A stretch of 64,000 bases of DNA from Melampsora larici-populina 98AG31 (taxonomy: Eukaryota; Basidiomycota; Pucciniomycetes; Pucciniales; Melampsoraceae), in assembly GCF_000204055.1 (NCBI RefSeq), contig NW_006768797.1:319380-383379 (forward strand), given 5' to 3'. This document shows positions 32,292-41,421 of this stretch, piece after piece. Position 1 is the first letter of the stretch. Each line of letters begins with the position of its first letter. A model generated the notes under the pieces. It was given only the letters and a program-made list of their open reading frames with translations, made no database searches and had not been told where the DNA came from. The translations under genes and the position numbers were made by a program.

Positions 32292-33335
32292 ATGGTTAAT
32301 TCAAGTTCAAGCTTAGGCCGAAAATCGAACTTGTCTCATCCTATGTTTAAAATTAGTTTAGAAGAACTTTGTGTCATCTCTAATCAAGATCAACGTTCAA
32401 CTATCCAAAATGTTTCTCTCGATAAGTACAAATCTGGCTTTCGTTCTTTTGTGAAATTTTGTTCCCACTTTAAGCAACCTTTAATTCCAAACAGAAGAAA
32501 CTTATGTGATTTTGTTTTGATTATGAGTCATATCATATCTCCTCGTTCGGTTAGAGCATATTTAGTTGGTATTTTTCATATTTTTAGGTTGGATTTTCCT
32601 TTGATAATCTGTGAAGCAAAGCATCAAGATGTCAAGGACACCATGAAATTCTGCATTCAAAATTTTTCAAAACCGGTCAAAAGAAAAAATCCTCTCACCA
32701 TTGAACATTTAGAATTAGTAGTCTCAAAATCTTCTTTGTCCTTTGATGACAAGCTCTTTTTAGCCATGTTAGGTATTGGTTTCGGAGGTCTTCACCGTTT
32801 AGGAGAATTAACCATTCCGGATTCAACGAAGTATCAAGATTCAAGAAAAATTATCTCTCGTTCATCTCTCAAATTCTCAAGTTGCAAGAACTTCGTCCAA
32901 TTTAATTTACCTTATTCAAAAGGTGATAAAAACTTTTTAGGTGCGCCGGTGGTTATTCAACAATTCGCCATTAATACTTCAGCATGCCCTATTAAGTTAT
33001 TAAAGTCTTATCTTTGTGTCAGGGACAACTCGTTCATCACTTCGCCTGAACTGTTTATCTCTTCCAATGGTTCTCCTCCTTCTCGTTCCTGGTTCCTCAA
33101 AAAATTTCACATTTATTTTGATAAATCTTCCTCTGGTCATTCCTTACGGTCGGGTGGTGCAACTGTGTTGGCTCAAGCAGGTGCTAACATGGATTTCATT
33201 AAAAGCGCCAGTTGTTGGTTTTCAGAGGCTTTCCTAATTTATGTCCGTGGACATGTGGCTTTACGATTACCTGAGAATCAAAATCATGTAATCGGGCACT
33301 CGTCTCATGTTGGCACAAGGGTTTCTTTTTCTTAA
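32292..33335 (+). CDS. DIRS-1 tyrosine recombinase
   Basis: 347 codons starting with ATG six bases after the RT/RNase H stop. It has the lambda-integrase-type catalytic set: an Arg in GGLHRLGEL (about residue 168), the HxxR box as GHSLRSGG (about residue 279), and the nucleophilic Tyr probably in FLIYVRGH (about residue 308). An N-terminal SAM-like helical region (LDKYKSGFRSFVKFC) precedes the catalytic part. It would integrate a circular DNA copy without target duplication. The frame is intact even though RT is broken. Close coupling to the RT stop suggests re-initiation. Confidence 0.85.
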   Translation: MVNSSSSLGRKSNLSHPMFKISLEELCVISNQDQRSTIQNVSLDKYKSGFRSFVKFCSHFKQPLIPNRRNLCDFVLIMSHIISPRSVRAYLVGIFHIFRLDFPLIICEAKHQDVKDTMKFCIQNFSKPVKRKNPLTIEHLELVVSKSSLSFDDKLFLAMLGIGFGGLHRLGELTIPDSTKYQDSRKIISRSSLKFSSCKNFVQFNLPYSKGDKNFLGAPVVIQQFAINTSACPIKLLKSYLCVRDNSFITSPELFISSNGSPPSRSWFLKKFHIYFDKSSSGHSLRSGGATVLAQAGANMDFIKSASCWFSEAFLIYVRGHVALRLPENQNHVIGHSSHVGTRVSFS

Positions 33336-34189
33336 AAGTAAGTCGTGAGTGGGTTTTTTACTTGGTGATGTCTTTTATTTTTATAATTTTCATCGAGTTA
33401 GACCTTTTAGGTTATTTTTGGGATGGCTTTCTCGCCCATCCTTCGAGGTTTTATCCTTGCTTTGGTCGTTTAGGTTTTCATACCTTGGTTTAATGTTGGT
33501 TTGGGCAGTGTATTTTGATACATGAAACTGACTTGCTTGTCTATCCTCGTAATAACTTTTTCTTTGACCCTATCCTACTTCACCACTCTGCTTATACGGT
33601 GTTATAGGCGGGTCGGAGAGGGTCTTTGTTAGTTGTGTCAAGCAATTCATAAGCCTAGGCACCTAGCCTAGGGATTCGCCCAAACCTCGTGCGCTTTGGT
33701 ATTTTTATACCAAGTTTTTAGTAAGTTTAATGAGTACACATTTCAACTCGAAAATTATGTCACTCTCAGACTAACTCAATTGTTCTTGTGCTAGATCTGA
33801 CCAATGAGCAGTAAAGTTATCAGTCTCAAAAGGGTTTTTTGGAGTTTTTGACCTCTACATCAAATCTGGCGACAACACAATGATCTAAAAATCTGCCGAT
33901 AGATCTTACAATGGCTGTAATAAGTCTACCTGTCTTTGATTCTCAAAAATTCATGAATAAATCAAGTCAATTTTTTTTTGAAATGATATGCAGATCCAAC
34001 CATATAGAAAAATCTAAAATCATGAGAAATATATCCAGAGTTCTTTAATCAGCACTTATGTGACATATGTTTACGCAAAGCTGTCACCCAATGAATATAC
34101 ATTTTTGCTTATCTCAAATCTTGAAACTCTACAATCTTTTTCCTCAAACAAGAAGTTTGAACTCAGACGAGTTGCATGGCAGATGTTGA
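33336..34189. other. DIRS-1 3' region and right flank
   Basis: Positions 33336-33844 are the untranslated 3' part of DIRS-1; the inverted terminal repeat follows to 33919. From 33920 to 34189 I see no gene. Confidence 0.5.
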
Positions 34190-34191
34190 TA

Positions 34192-34280
34192 CAGTCAAAC
34201 CGGAAAAGCTTGTCACAAATTCCCCACCAATTTGCTTGAGGTTTGCGGGAAAAATTGGTCAAGCTTTTCAAATTTGACTG
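34192..34280. mobile_element. Miniature TA-flanked element (89 bp)
   Basis: TA-CAGTCAAACC...AAAAGCTTG is mirrored by CAAGCTTTTCAAATTTGACTG-TA, with TA at 34190-34191 and 34281-34282. The ends are close to those of the 176-bp element at 60189-60364 (CAGTCAAACC). TA duplication and CAGT ends fit a Tc1/mariner/pogo-type MITE. Confidence 0.7.
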
Positions 34281-34504
34281 TATCTTCTATAACTCATATC
34301 ACAAGCTTCAATTTTACGCTTGCTATACTATAGTCAATGCAGGAAGACACATGGATTCCTTCTTTCTTATGAAAAAAGAGCTGTGGATCTGGGACCCTCA
34401 AACTGGACATTTTGGGGATTGATCATCAAAAGTACGTACATTGCCCGCTGCAGGGCGGGCCTTTACAACTACTGTTTCCGTGCAAAGGCTGTGCCAAGCT
34501 AACC

Positions 34505-35654
34505 CACTGTGAACATCATTCAACTTCCTCAAGTTGAAAGAGGAAAATGATTAATAGTACAGTTTATCATAAAAGGATCCAATACTGCACACCTGAGCCA
34601 TAACACCCACACTACATATGTGCAGAAAGCTAAGTAAATAGTTGTCTATCATGTACATACAGGTCTGCTCAGTTTTTTGCCTATCAGAATAAATAAATCA
34701 CATGTTATACCACATGTAACTTTTTTCATTTCTTAGTAACAGAAAGGGTGTTACATGCAGTTGAGTTGATGAGATTACACAAAAATGTTAAGTCAGTGTA
34801 TGTAGTCAATCTTTTGAATGCTTTTGTCAATATGAAAAAAGTTACAGCATGTATAACATATGAATAACTTATCCTGATGAGCAGATACCTGAGCAGCACT
34901 GTATGTACAGTTGTTTTCGAAAAGGTTGAAATTGAGGCACATCAAAAATTGTGAGGTGGACCGTGCCCTACCTGTGAAAGGTGGTGAATATGCATTCAGA
35001 AATGCTGGTCTAGAAGCATAACTTTGCCATCTTCAAACACCGCTGTGGCACACTTGGATGAGAGCCCCTGTCACATTGCATTGAAAACATTTCAAGGCTC
35101 CTCCCTTTTTGAGTTAGAGCCGTACTGGCTTTCTTTTTTGTCATCACACATTTTTACAAGTTTTTCTTGTTCAATCTGCTTGTTGTAAAATAACACAATG
35201 AAATAACTCAACTATCTTTGTTTGCTTCCATGTGATATTTTTGCTCTATCAACCAGTCGCTACAAACACTATTGGCAACAAAAGAGTCACACCAAATCAA
35301 ACATGCAACTACCATCAACGTACCACACCTTCTGACCACTGCGCCACCAAGGAATGAATCATGATGGGTGGACAACTTACCTCATACCATATAATGTCGA
35401 TCTGACCTGATTTGACAGGTAAGTTTGATACCTTTCACAGGTGGCGCACGGTCCACCTCTCAATTTTTAAAACGCCTTGATTTCAACCTTTTTGAAAACA
35501 ACTGTACATGATAACCACCTATTCACTAAGCCTCCTACACATATGTAGTGTGGGTGGTATGGCTCAGGGGTCAAGTGATAGATCATTTTATGACAAATCA
35601 TACTCTCAATCATTTTTTTGGCCCACTTGGGGAAGTTGAATAATGCTTGCAGTG
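34505..35654. mobile_element. CACTG-ended TIR element, copy B (interrupted)
   Basis: Left end CACTGTGAACATCATTC and right end, inverted, CACTGCAAGCATTATTC, with 3-bp duplication ACC (34502-34504 and 35655-35657). It is related over most of its length to the element at 46172-46794, including CCACACTACATATGTG and TCATGTACATACAG. After removing the nested insertion 34908-35504 it is about 550 bp. Ends and TSD length resemble CACTA-type elements. Non-coding. Confidence 0.82.
34908..35504. mobile_element. Nested TA-flanked TIR element (597 bp)
   Basis: CAGTTGTTTTCGAAAAGG is mirrored by CCTTTTTGAAAACAACTG. TA duplication at 34906-34907 and 35505-35506; the arms are about 75 bp. Inside the arms, GGTGGACCGTG and ACCTGTGAAAGG recur inverted. 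It is inserted in copy B at a point where the uninterrupted relative at 46172 reads straight across. Tc1/mariner/pogo-type, non-autonomous. Confidence 0.85.
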
Positions 35655-35657
35655 ACC

Positions 35658-36387
35658 TTTGCAATGAGTCTCTGCAAACAGTTGTGATGACCCACTGCAG
35701 CCGCTGCCTCCTACGCAAGCGGAGAGTCTATTGGAGCCTGCACGGCGGGGATGGTCATGCTGACGCAAGGTTGCAGATAAGATTGATGATCATGTAAAGG
35801 TTGCGTACATATTAATTGAGAATTGATATACTTGCTCATACTCTATTGGGATGGCACCATGTTGTTCCCTTATCACATTCAAGAGCTGATACTCTTGATT
35901 GCAGGCAAGTCAATCAATGCCTGTATTTGATTGTTGCGGTGGGGTGATATTACACTTTGTATGTAAAGCAAAGGAGACTCTGGGTTTCAAGTTTGGATTT
36001 TTTGCGTATTTTTTAGAAATTTGGACAAGTTGTTCATAAAAATAATTTTTGTAACACAGATGTATTTAAAATATACTGGAGTGAATATATATCTCAGATT
36101 AAATTAGGTAGATGTTAATGTTTGCAAACCCCTGTCTTCTCCTGCTCATCACACTTCAGCTCAGATAGATATGTGCACATTGACTTACGTAGAATGATCC
36201 TCAGGCTCTGTAATTCAATTTATCAAATCATCAAGTTTGCAGCTAAATTTCCGTGATGACCAAGATCTTAAGCATTGATCGTGAATCATGAACTAGTATT
36301 ACCAAGTAATAAAAACGGAAAAATCCAAAAACACTCCACAAGAATCCTTTTACTAAAAAAACCTCCAAAATCTTCTTAGTTCCAGCT
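35658..36387. other. Intergenic sequence
   Basis: No gene or clear repeat is seen. The part nearest 36387 is the 3' flank of the Lcp5-like gene. Confidence 0.5.
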
Positions 36388-37547
36388 TTATGAATTTGAA
36401 GACCTCTTGACAGCTTTTTCAAACGATCCCTTTTGCCTTTTCTTACCCAATCTAGCTAAAGGATCACCACCACCACTTGAAGATACCCTAGAATTACTAG
36501 ACCGTTTAGCAGATGAGTAATTTCCTTTACGACCAATACTTCCCAACACATCTGCAAATTCACTTTCCAATCCACCTCGTCTACCCACTCCTTTACCTGC
36601 TGCCCATGTCACACCTTGACCACCCAATGCGATAGCAGCCTCATCTGCCCTACGTTTCTTACTCTCCTTCTTAGATGTCACTAATCGAATCATGTTACTC
36701 TCCTCGTAATCATCCATTCTAGCTAATTGACGTGCACGAGCCGAAGCAACTGCTGCTGATACACCCAACCCACTCGTTGATTCTTCGTGAGGTTGGCTTT
36801 TTGAGAGTTGCGCAAGTTCACGTAAGGCCAATGGCGCAGGTGCTGGTCGGCGTCGAGGACCTTCGGATGCGGATGTAGTTGCCGTAGTGGATGGATCGGG
36901 GTAAGCCATGGGAGCCAAACGTGGTGGCCGGTAAATTTCTCCACCAGCATCACGTTCTGCGCTTGTGGATACAGGTTGGTTCGATGAAGACAGCTCCTGA
37001 TCGGGAACCGTGAAACCCATTGCAGCTGGGTTGGGACGGAAAGCGAGTGGATCTGAAAGGCAAGGCGACAAAGACGAACCAAGAAACCAGAACGATTAGA
37101 ATGAGTCAAGGTAAATCTGATTTTAAATTTTTGAATCAATATCCTGAAGAAATTTCACATACCATTGATGACATAATTTGGATCAGTTTCTAAAGCTCCA
37201 GCAGCATTCTCTTCAACTTTTTTCACTAATTTATCAATTTGATATTTAAGTTTACCTTCCATAGGTCTAACTTTGTCCATCACTAATCTTAACCAAACCA
37301 ATTGTTCAATAGAATTAGGCATTGGTCCAGTTTTCTCTAAAAATGAAGTAGGGCCTGAAATTCTTAATGCACAAATATTAATAAGATGATGAATATAAGA
37401 TAATAAAATGTCATTTTTTAATGAAAGTAAAGAGATTCCTTCTGAAGTTGATGGGATTTCTGTTGGTAATTGTTCGATTAATCTATTTGATTCGGTTTGT
37501 ATTGTTTTTAATAATGTTTCAATGTTGTTGTTTTGTTCGTTGGACAT
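36388..37547 (-). CDS. Lcp5/neuroguidin family protein (Sas10/C1D domain)
   Basis: A nucleolar U3 snoRNP-associated factor for 18S rRNA maturation, by family membership. Two exons, 37547-37163 and 37052-36388, total 1050 nt (349 residues) with a GTATGT..CAG intron of 110 bp. Residues 1-125 form the helical Sas10/C1D domain; PMPNSIEQLVWLRLVMDK and VRPMEGKLKYQIDKLVK are characteristic of neuroguidin/Lcp5. Exon 2 starts with DPLAFRPNPAAM and has YRPPRLAPMAYPD. It then has MDDYEESNMIRL.TSKKESKKRR and a basic tail with GKKRQKGSFEKAVKR, a likely nuclear/nucleolar targeting region. Length is normal for the family and no lesions are seen. The start is the first in-frame ATG. Confidence 0.92.
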
Positions 37548-38514
37548 TTTGATAGTCGATGACCGAGGTGTGTGATTGGTAAGGTGACAAAATTATCTGG
37601 CTGGTTTCAGTTTAAGTGATGGTTTTGAATTAGGGTTAGCTGGATGGAAAAGCCATATGTAGCACGTGATTGGGCCTCTTGAGTTACAGGTGCAGAGCGC
37701 GGCCTGTGTGAGCCACAAGCCGCATCGGGCACGCCTTTGAAGATAAGGCGGCGCACACACTCCGATAGCTGGCTCTGTGAGACTGTGCCAGACTTTGCAG
37801 ATGACTGGTGTGGATTCATACGACTTTTCCGAGCAGAAGAGTTCAACCAGGTTTGAGCTCATCGAGCTGGTAGACTCTGAAATCTTCAAGACCCAGTTGC
37901 GTAAACTCGTTGCATCATCAAGAGACCATTGGTTGAAGAAATTCAGGATATAGTTGGCCCCTCTTACACACTGAGTTCATAGTCCTTAACGAGAAACTGG
38001 ATAAGAGTGTCGTTTGAGATGAAGTGCGATGAGGATGATTGTGAGGGAGGAAAAGAGAAATATTTGATTACATAGCCGGATTTGCACTCTGGGACTCGTA
38101 AACTCATTTGAGAAATGCCTAAAGCTGCGATTCAACAAAATCAAAAATAAACCAAGAATGCCTGAAACGGCATGAATATTTATCACCCTGAGGACATCCA
38201 GTAAAATAGAATTTTTGTGAATACATTGACATATCTGGTCATCTTGATTGCAATCGCATAAGGTCCCTGACTTCTTCTTACTTCCACATACATAATGTCG
38301 TCCAAAGAGCGTGTCTGTATTTTTGGGGAAATAGCAGTTGGACATGATCATCTTGTCATCTCCAAACCCGGCTTATCCTGATGATAATAGAAACTTCATC
38401 AAATCGAGCAAATTTTCTTTTATCCTCGCTGGTTGCAGGACTTCGGGTGTTTTGACGAACCGACGCGTGTTTACCATACCCGGAAATGGGTATTCATTAC
38501 ATCCGAATCCGGTA
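37548..38514. other. Divergent intergenic region between the Lcp5-like and mitochondrial-protein genes
   Basis: Holds presumptive promoters of both divergent genes. A minus-strand open frame at 37986-38351 (121 codons, Cys-rich start, two hydrophobic stretches) has no recognisable homology and no support beyond being open. Confidence 0.4.
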
Positions 38515-38522
38515 TGACGTCA
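38515..38522. promoter_or_regulatory. Perfect CRE/ATF palindrome TGACGTCA
   Basis: Perfect 8-bp bZIP (ATF/CREB) site about 240 bp upstream of the ATG at 38760. An inverted ATACCC ... GGGTAT pair lies just before it (about 38476-38493). A single 8-mer can occur by chance; stress-type ATF regulation of the downstream gene is an inference. Confidence 0.45.
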
Positions 38523-38759
38523 GAGTGTTAATGATGCTCGATTGATTAAGGTTATGCCATTACCGAAAATGGTTTACAATAATCACCAAGCTTCTTGTTT
38601 ACCGTCCTGAGTGTTGAAGAGTCATTCAATTGGGTTTTAAAAGGCAAGAACCTTGATCAAGTTCCTTCACAACTTCATCACTCACATCTAGTTCCAACAA
38701 ACAAACAATTTAATCCACAAACCTCACATCCATCTCCTACTACTCTATCATCAGTCAAC

Positions 38760-39303
38760 ATGTCTGTTACTCGATTCCTCTTTAGCACTCGAGCTTTTAC
38801 TCGCCCTGCTGCCCGATCTCAAGTACTTGCACCTTGCTCTCAATTCTCTACTAGCCCATACTCTCGTGACTTGGTTGGCAAAGTTCAAGAAGCCGCTGAT
38901 GCAGTTTCGTTATCTCTTTCTTCTCATCTCATTTTCTGTCTTGAATTTCGAGGTAGATGTACTAATGGTATATTTATCATTTCAGGTTAGCAAGAAAGCT
39001 GGACAAAGCGCATCCAAGGGTATCGAGACTCTAGAGTCAGCTAAAGATAGAGTCATGTCGGCCACTGGTACCGCCAGCTCCCAAGCTAAGAATGTGAGTC
39101 ATCATCCAATGTTCTTTACATTTACATTTCCATTTGTTCAGTTTTATTTGTACACTTCTTCGGGTTTTATATCTCTGATACTATCTATTTTGGTTATTGA
39201 TTTCATCCCTCAGGTCGCTAGTGACGCACAAAATGAGATGGGCAAAACGAAAGAATCGGCCAAGTCTATGGCTAAGGACGCTCAAAAGAAAGCTACCAAC
39301 TGA
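38760..39303 (+). CDS. Small mitochondrially targeted, LEA-like helical protein
   Basis: Three exons, 38760-38903, 38986-39093 and 39214-39303, encode 113 residues; phase-0 introns use GTTTCG..CAG and GTGAGT..CAG. Residues 1-35 form an Arg/Ser-rich, acid-free amphipathic presequence (MSVTRFLFSTRAFTRPAARS) with an RDLVG-type processing region. The mature part is a Lys/Ala/Ser/Glu-rich repeat-like helix (AGQSASKGIETLESAKDRV, GKTKESAKSMAKDAQKKA), resembling group 3 LEA or similar hydrophilic stress proteins. I do not recognise a named family. It starts at the first ATG in frame. The Gypsy-2 element is inserted 490 bp beyond the stop. Confidence 0.8.
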
Positions 39304-39795
39304 TTATCTAAACTGTCTATCGGTTGTCTTCTCGCCTTACTTGGCCTACCCTTTGCTTCTCATCACAATCAAGCAGAAAAGAATGAAAATGTATCAGTAG
39401 ATGTTAATGGCCTATTTGCAACTTTCTTTGATTTACGCGCGAAGTTGAAGTTTGTGCCTTGAGCATTGTGACTCCTTGGCTGGATTGAAGTTAACGGATA
39501 GAGATCAATAGGTGACATTTCCTACAATCCTTGCAATGCTTCGTTCATGTTCCTTGTGCTTCCGTGCCATGAGGCTCCTTGATGCGTAAGATTGTATGAC
39601 ATTTGAACTACCTGAGTTAGCTGTTCCGTCAATGGAAGAGTGGACGTGCCGAATGCTTGTTGAACTTCTCTGGAAGAACACTCCAAATAACATGCGTTTG
39701 TCTTCAAAGGTGAATCAGGTAAGCCGTATATTGTGTTGTCTCTGAATTGTAACACTATTGTCGTTGATGCCATCATTTGAATGAGATCAACGGTG

Positions 39796-39987
39796 TGTTA
39801 CAATCTCATATATGTAACACATGTGAAAGAGATGAGAGATGTCACGCAAGATGCGTATTTATAACTTGTATTACGTCACTTGTAGAACTCTTCCCTCATC
39901 CGACAATCTGAATAACAAACGTAGATTGCTTGGTCCAGATCCTTCATTCCTTCCTCGAGCCAGATCCCGTGAGACAAGACCTTAACA
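39796..39987 (+). repeat. Gypsy-2 5' LTR
   Basis: 192 bp, TGTTACAATC...CCTTAACA. A TATA-like TATTTATAA at 39856-39864 lies about 35 bp before ATCCGACAAT (39898-39907), the likely start of the transcript. Confidence 0.92.
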
Positions 39988-39988
39988 T

Positions 39989-39998
39989 ATTGTCGGAT
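39989..39998 (+). other. Gypsy-2 primer binding site, probably self-primed
   Basis: ATTGTCGGAT begins one base after the LTR. It is the exact reverse complement of ATCCGACAAT at 39898-39907 within the same LTR, at the position expected for the RNA 5' end. It does not start with TGG, so it does not look like a tRNA site. This is the arrangement known from Tf1-type self-priming. Confidence 0.65.
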
Positions 39999-40348
39999 CT
40001 AAACAACGGGAATCAAGGAAAACGAAATCGAATCGACAGAAACTGAATCAGAAGAAGAATTAGATTAAGATTTATATTAGAATTAGAACTGAACTGAAAC
40101 CATATAGATTGATTGAACAAAGAACTTAAACTTACACTACCTCAGATTGAACTACCGAACTTATTGAACAACATAGTTTAGATTATTAGAACTTGATTCA
40201 TACTGAAACCGCCACCACGTCACCTTCGTACAGAACCCCACAATCCGGAGAGGCTGATTCGGATTCCGAAGCTTCCCATTCCTTCGTTGACGCCGATCAC
40301 CAAACGCTCGCTCTAGAACCGCCTCCTGAATCTGCGACGCCAACGAGT

Positions 40349-41416
40349 ATGGAGGACATCCAACGTCAGATCAACGAGTTGTCCACCTCTTTGAACAACG
40401 AACGCACTTTGCGTGAGCAGGCTGAAGCTCGATCGCGTGACGCAGAGAGCCGCCTAGCCGATTTGATGGCTCGCCAGAATCAGACCTCACAACCTCCTCT
40501 GGCGCCGGCTGCTACCACTACGCACGTCCACGCCGAGCTCGCACCTAATCCCAAAGGACCTAAGGTGTCGACGCCAGATAAATTCAGTGGCGTCAGAGGG
40601 TCGCCTGCCGAAATTTTCCTTAGTCAAATCCAGCTTTACTTACTTGCTCATCCCTATCAATTCGTCGACGATAGAAGCAAAGTGGTGTTTGCCTTGTCAT
40701 ATCTCACAGGCACTGCCGGTAACTGGGCCCAGCCTCTCATGACCGAATTGCTCGACGCTTCGACAGCTCACCTTGTCACGTTCGATCGGTTTTTGACCAA
40801 CTTTCGGGCTATGTACTTCGATACCGAGAAGAAATCGAAAGCCGAGAGAGCCTTACGTCATCTTTCCCAGAAGACTTCGGTAGCGGCATATACTCATGAA
40901 TTTAATATGCACGCAACGGCTACTGGCTGGGAGGTTCCGACCCTTATCAGTCATTATGAACAGGGGTTGAAGAAGGAAATCCGAGTGGCGATGGTCATGA
41001 CGCAGGACGCATTCACCAGCTTAGAGCAGATTGCCAACCTTGCTATCAAGATTGACAGCAAGTTACATGGAGCTTCCGATAATTCTCCTACATTTCATGT
41101 TCCTACTGTTGACCCCAATGCGATGGACATATCGTCCAGCTTTGTTCGACTCACTGACGAAGAACGCGCTAAACGGTTGAGAACGGGGTCTTGCTTCATT
41201 TGTAATGTTCAGGGTCATCTGGCGAGCGCGTGTCCTAACAAGAAGAAAGTTGTTAAAGGCAAAGGGAGATCGGGTGGTTTTGTCAATTTTAAGAATAAGT
41301 TTGCTGAATTAGAAGCGAGGGTTGCGGCTATGGGTGGTAGAGATTCAAGCTATATAGATAAGCAAGAAGGGGGTAGTAGATCTGATATGTCGAAAAATGG
41401 CGTAGCTCAGGACTGA
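40349..41416 (+). CDS. Gypsy-2 gag
   Basis: Structural protein. I start at the ATG 40349 (MEDIQRQINEL), which is conserved in Gypsy-3. The same frame is open upstream to 40193 and that stretch also resembles Gypsy-3 (TTSPSYRTP), but it has no ATG. After a coiled N-terminus the retrotransposon gag domain runs roughly from KVSTPDKFSG to LHGASDNS. Then comes one zinc knuckle (CFICNVQGHLASAC; C-x2-C-x4-H-x4-C) with a basic tail. The stop TGA (41414-41416) overlaps a CTG that opens the pol frame. Confidence 0.9.
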   Translation: MEDIQRQINELSTSLNNERTLREQAEARSRDAESRLADLMARQNQTSQPPLAPAATTTHVHAELAPNPKGPKVSTPDKFSGVRGSPAEIFLSQIQLYLLAHPYQFVDDRSKVVFALSYLTGTAGNWAQPLMTELLDASTAHLVTFDRFLTNFRAMYFDTEKKSKAERALRHLSQKTSVAAYTHEFNMHATATGWEVPTLISHYEQGLKKEIRVAMVMTQDAFTSLEQIANLAIKIDSKLHGASDNSPTFHVPTVDPNAMDISSSFVRLTDEERAKRLRTGSCFICNVQGHLASACPNKKKVVKGKGRSGGFVNFKNKFAELEARVAAMGGRDSSYIDKQEGGSRSDMSKNGVAQD

Positions 41417-41421
41417 AGGTT

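Larger units (their letters stand above)
26733..33919 (+). mobile_element. DIRS-1: tyrosine-recombinase retrotransposon with inverted terminal repeats
   Basis: Gag-like, RT/RNase H and tyrosine recombinase genes lie in one orientation between imperfect inverted terminal repeats. The left repeat begins TACAGCC(G)TTGTAT (26733-26746) and continues after an inserted MULE-type element at 27698 (TATCTACTGGCAGATTTTT ... GTCGCCAGATTT). The right repeat is the inverse, roughly 33845-33919 (CTACAT...AAATCTGGCGAC ... GGCTGTA). They are similar over about 75 bp. There are no LTRs, no DDE integrase and no protease, which is typical of DIRS-like elements. No methyltransferase domain is visible between RNase H and recombinase. 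The element is inactive: the RT is deleted and frameshifted. Confidence 0.82.

Noticed and set aside
37986..38351. A 121-codon minus-strand frame with Cys-rich start and two hydrophobic stretches
   Set aside because: No recognisable domain, no splice or codon-use support, and it lies in the promoter region between two divergent genes.
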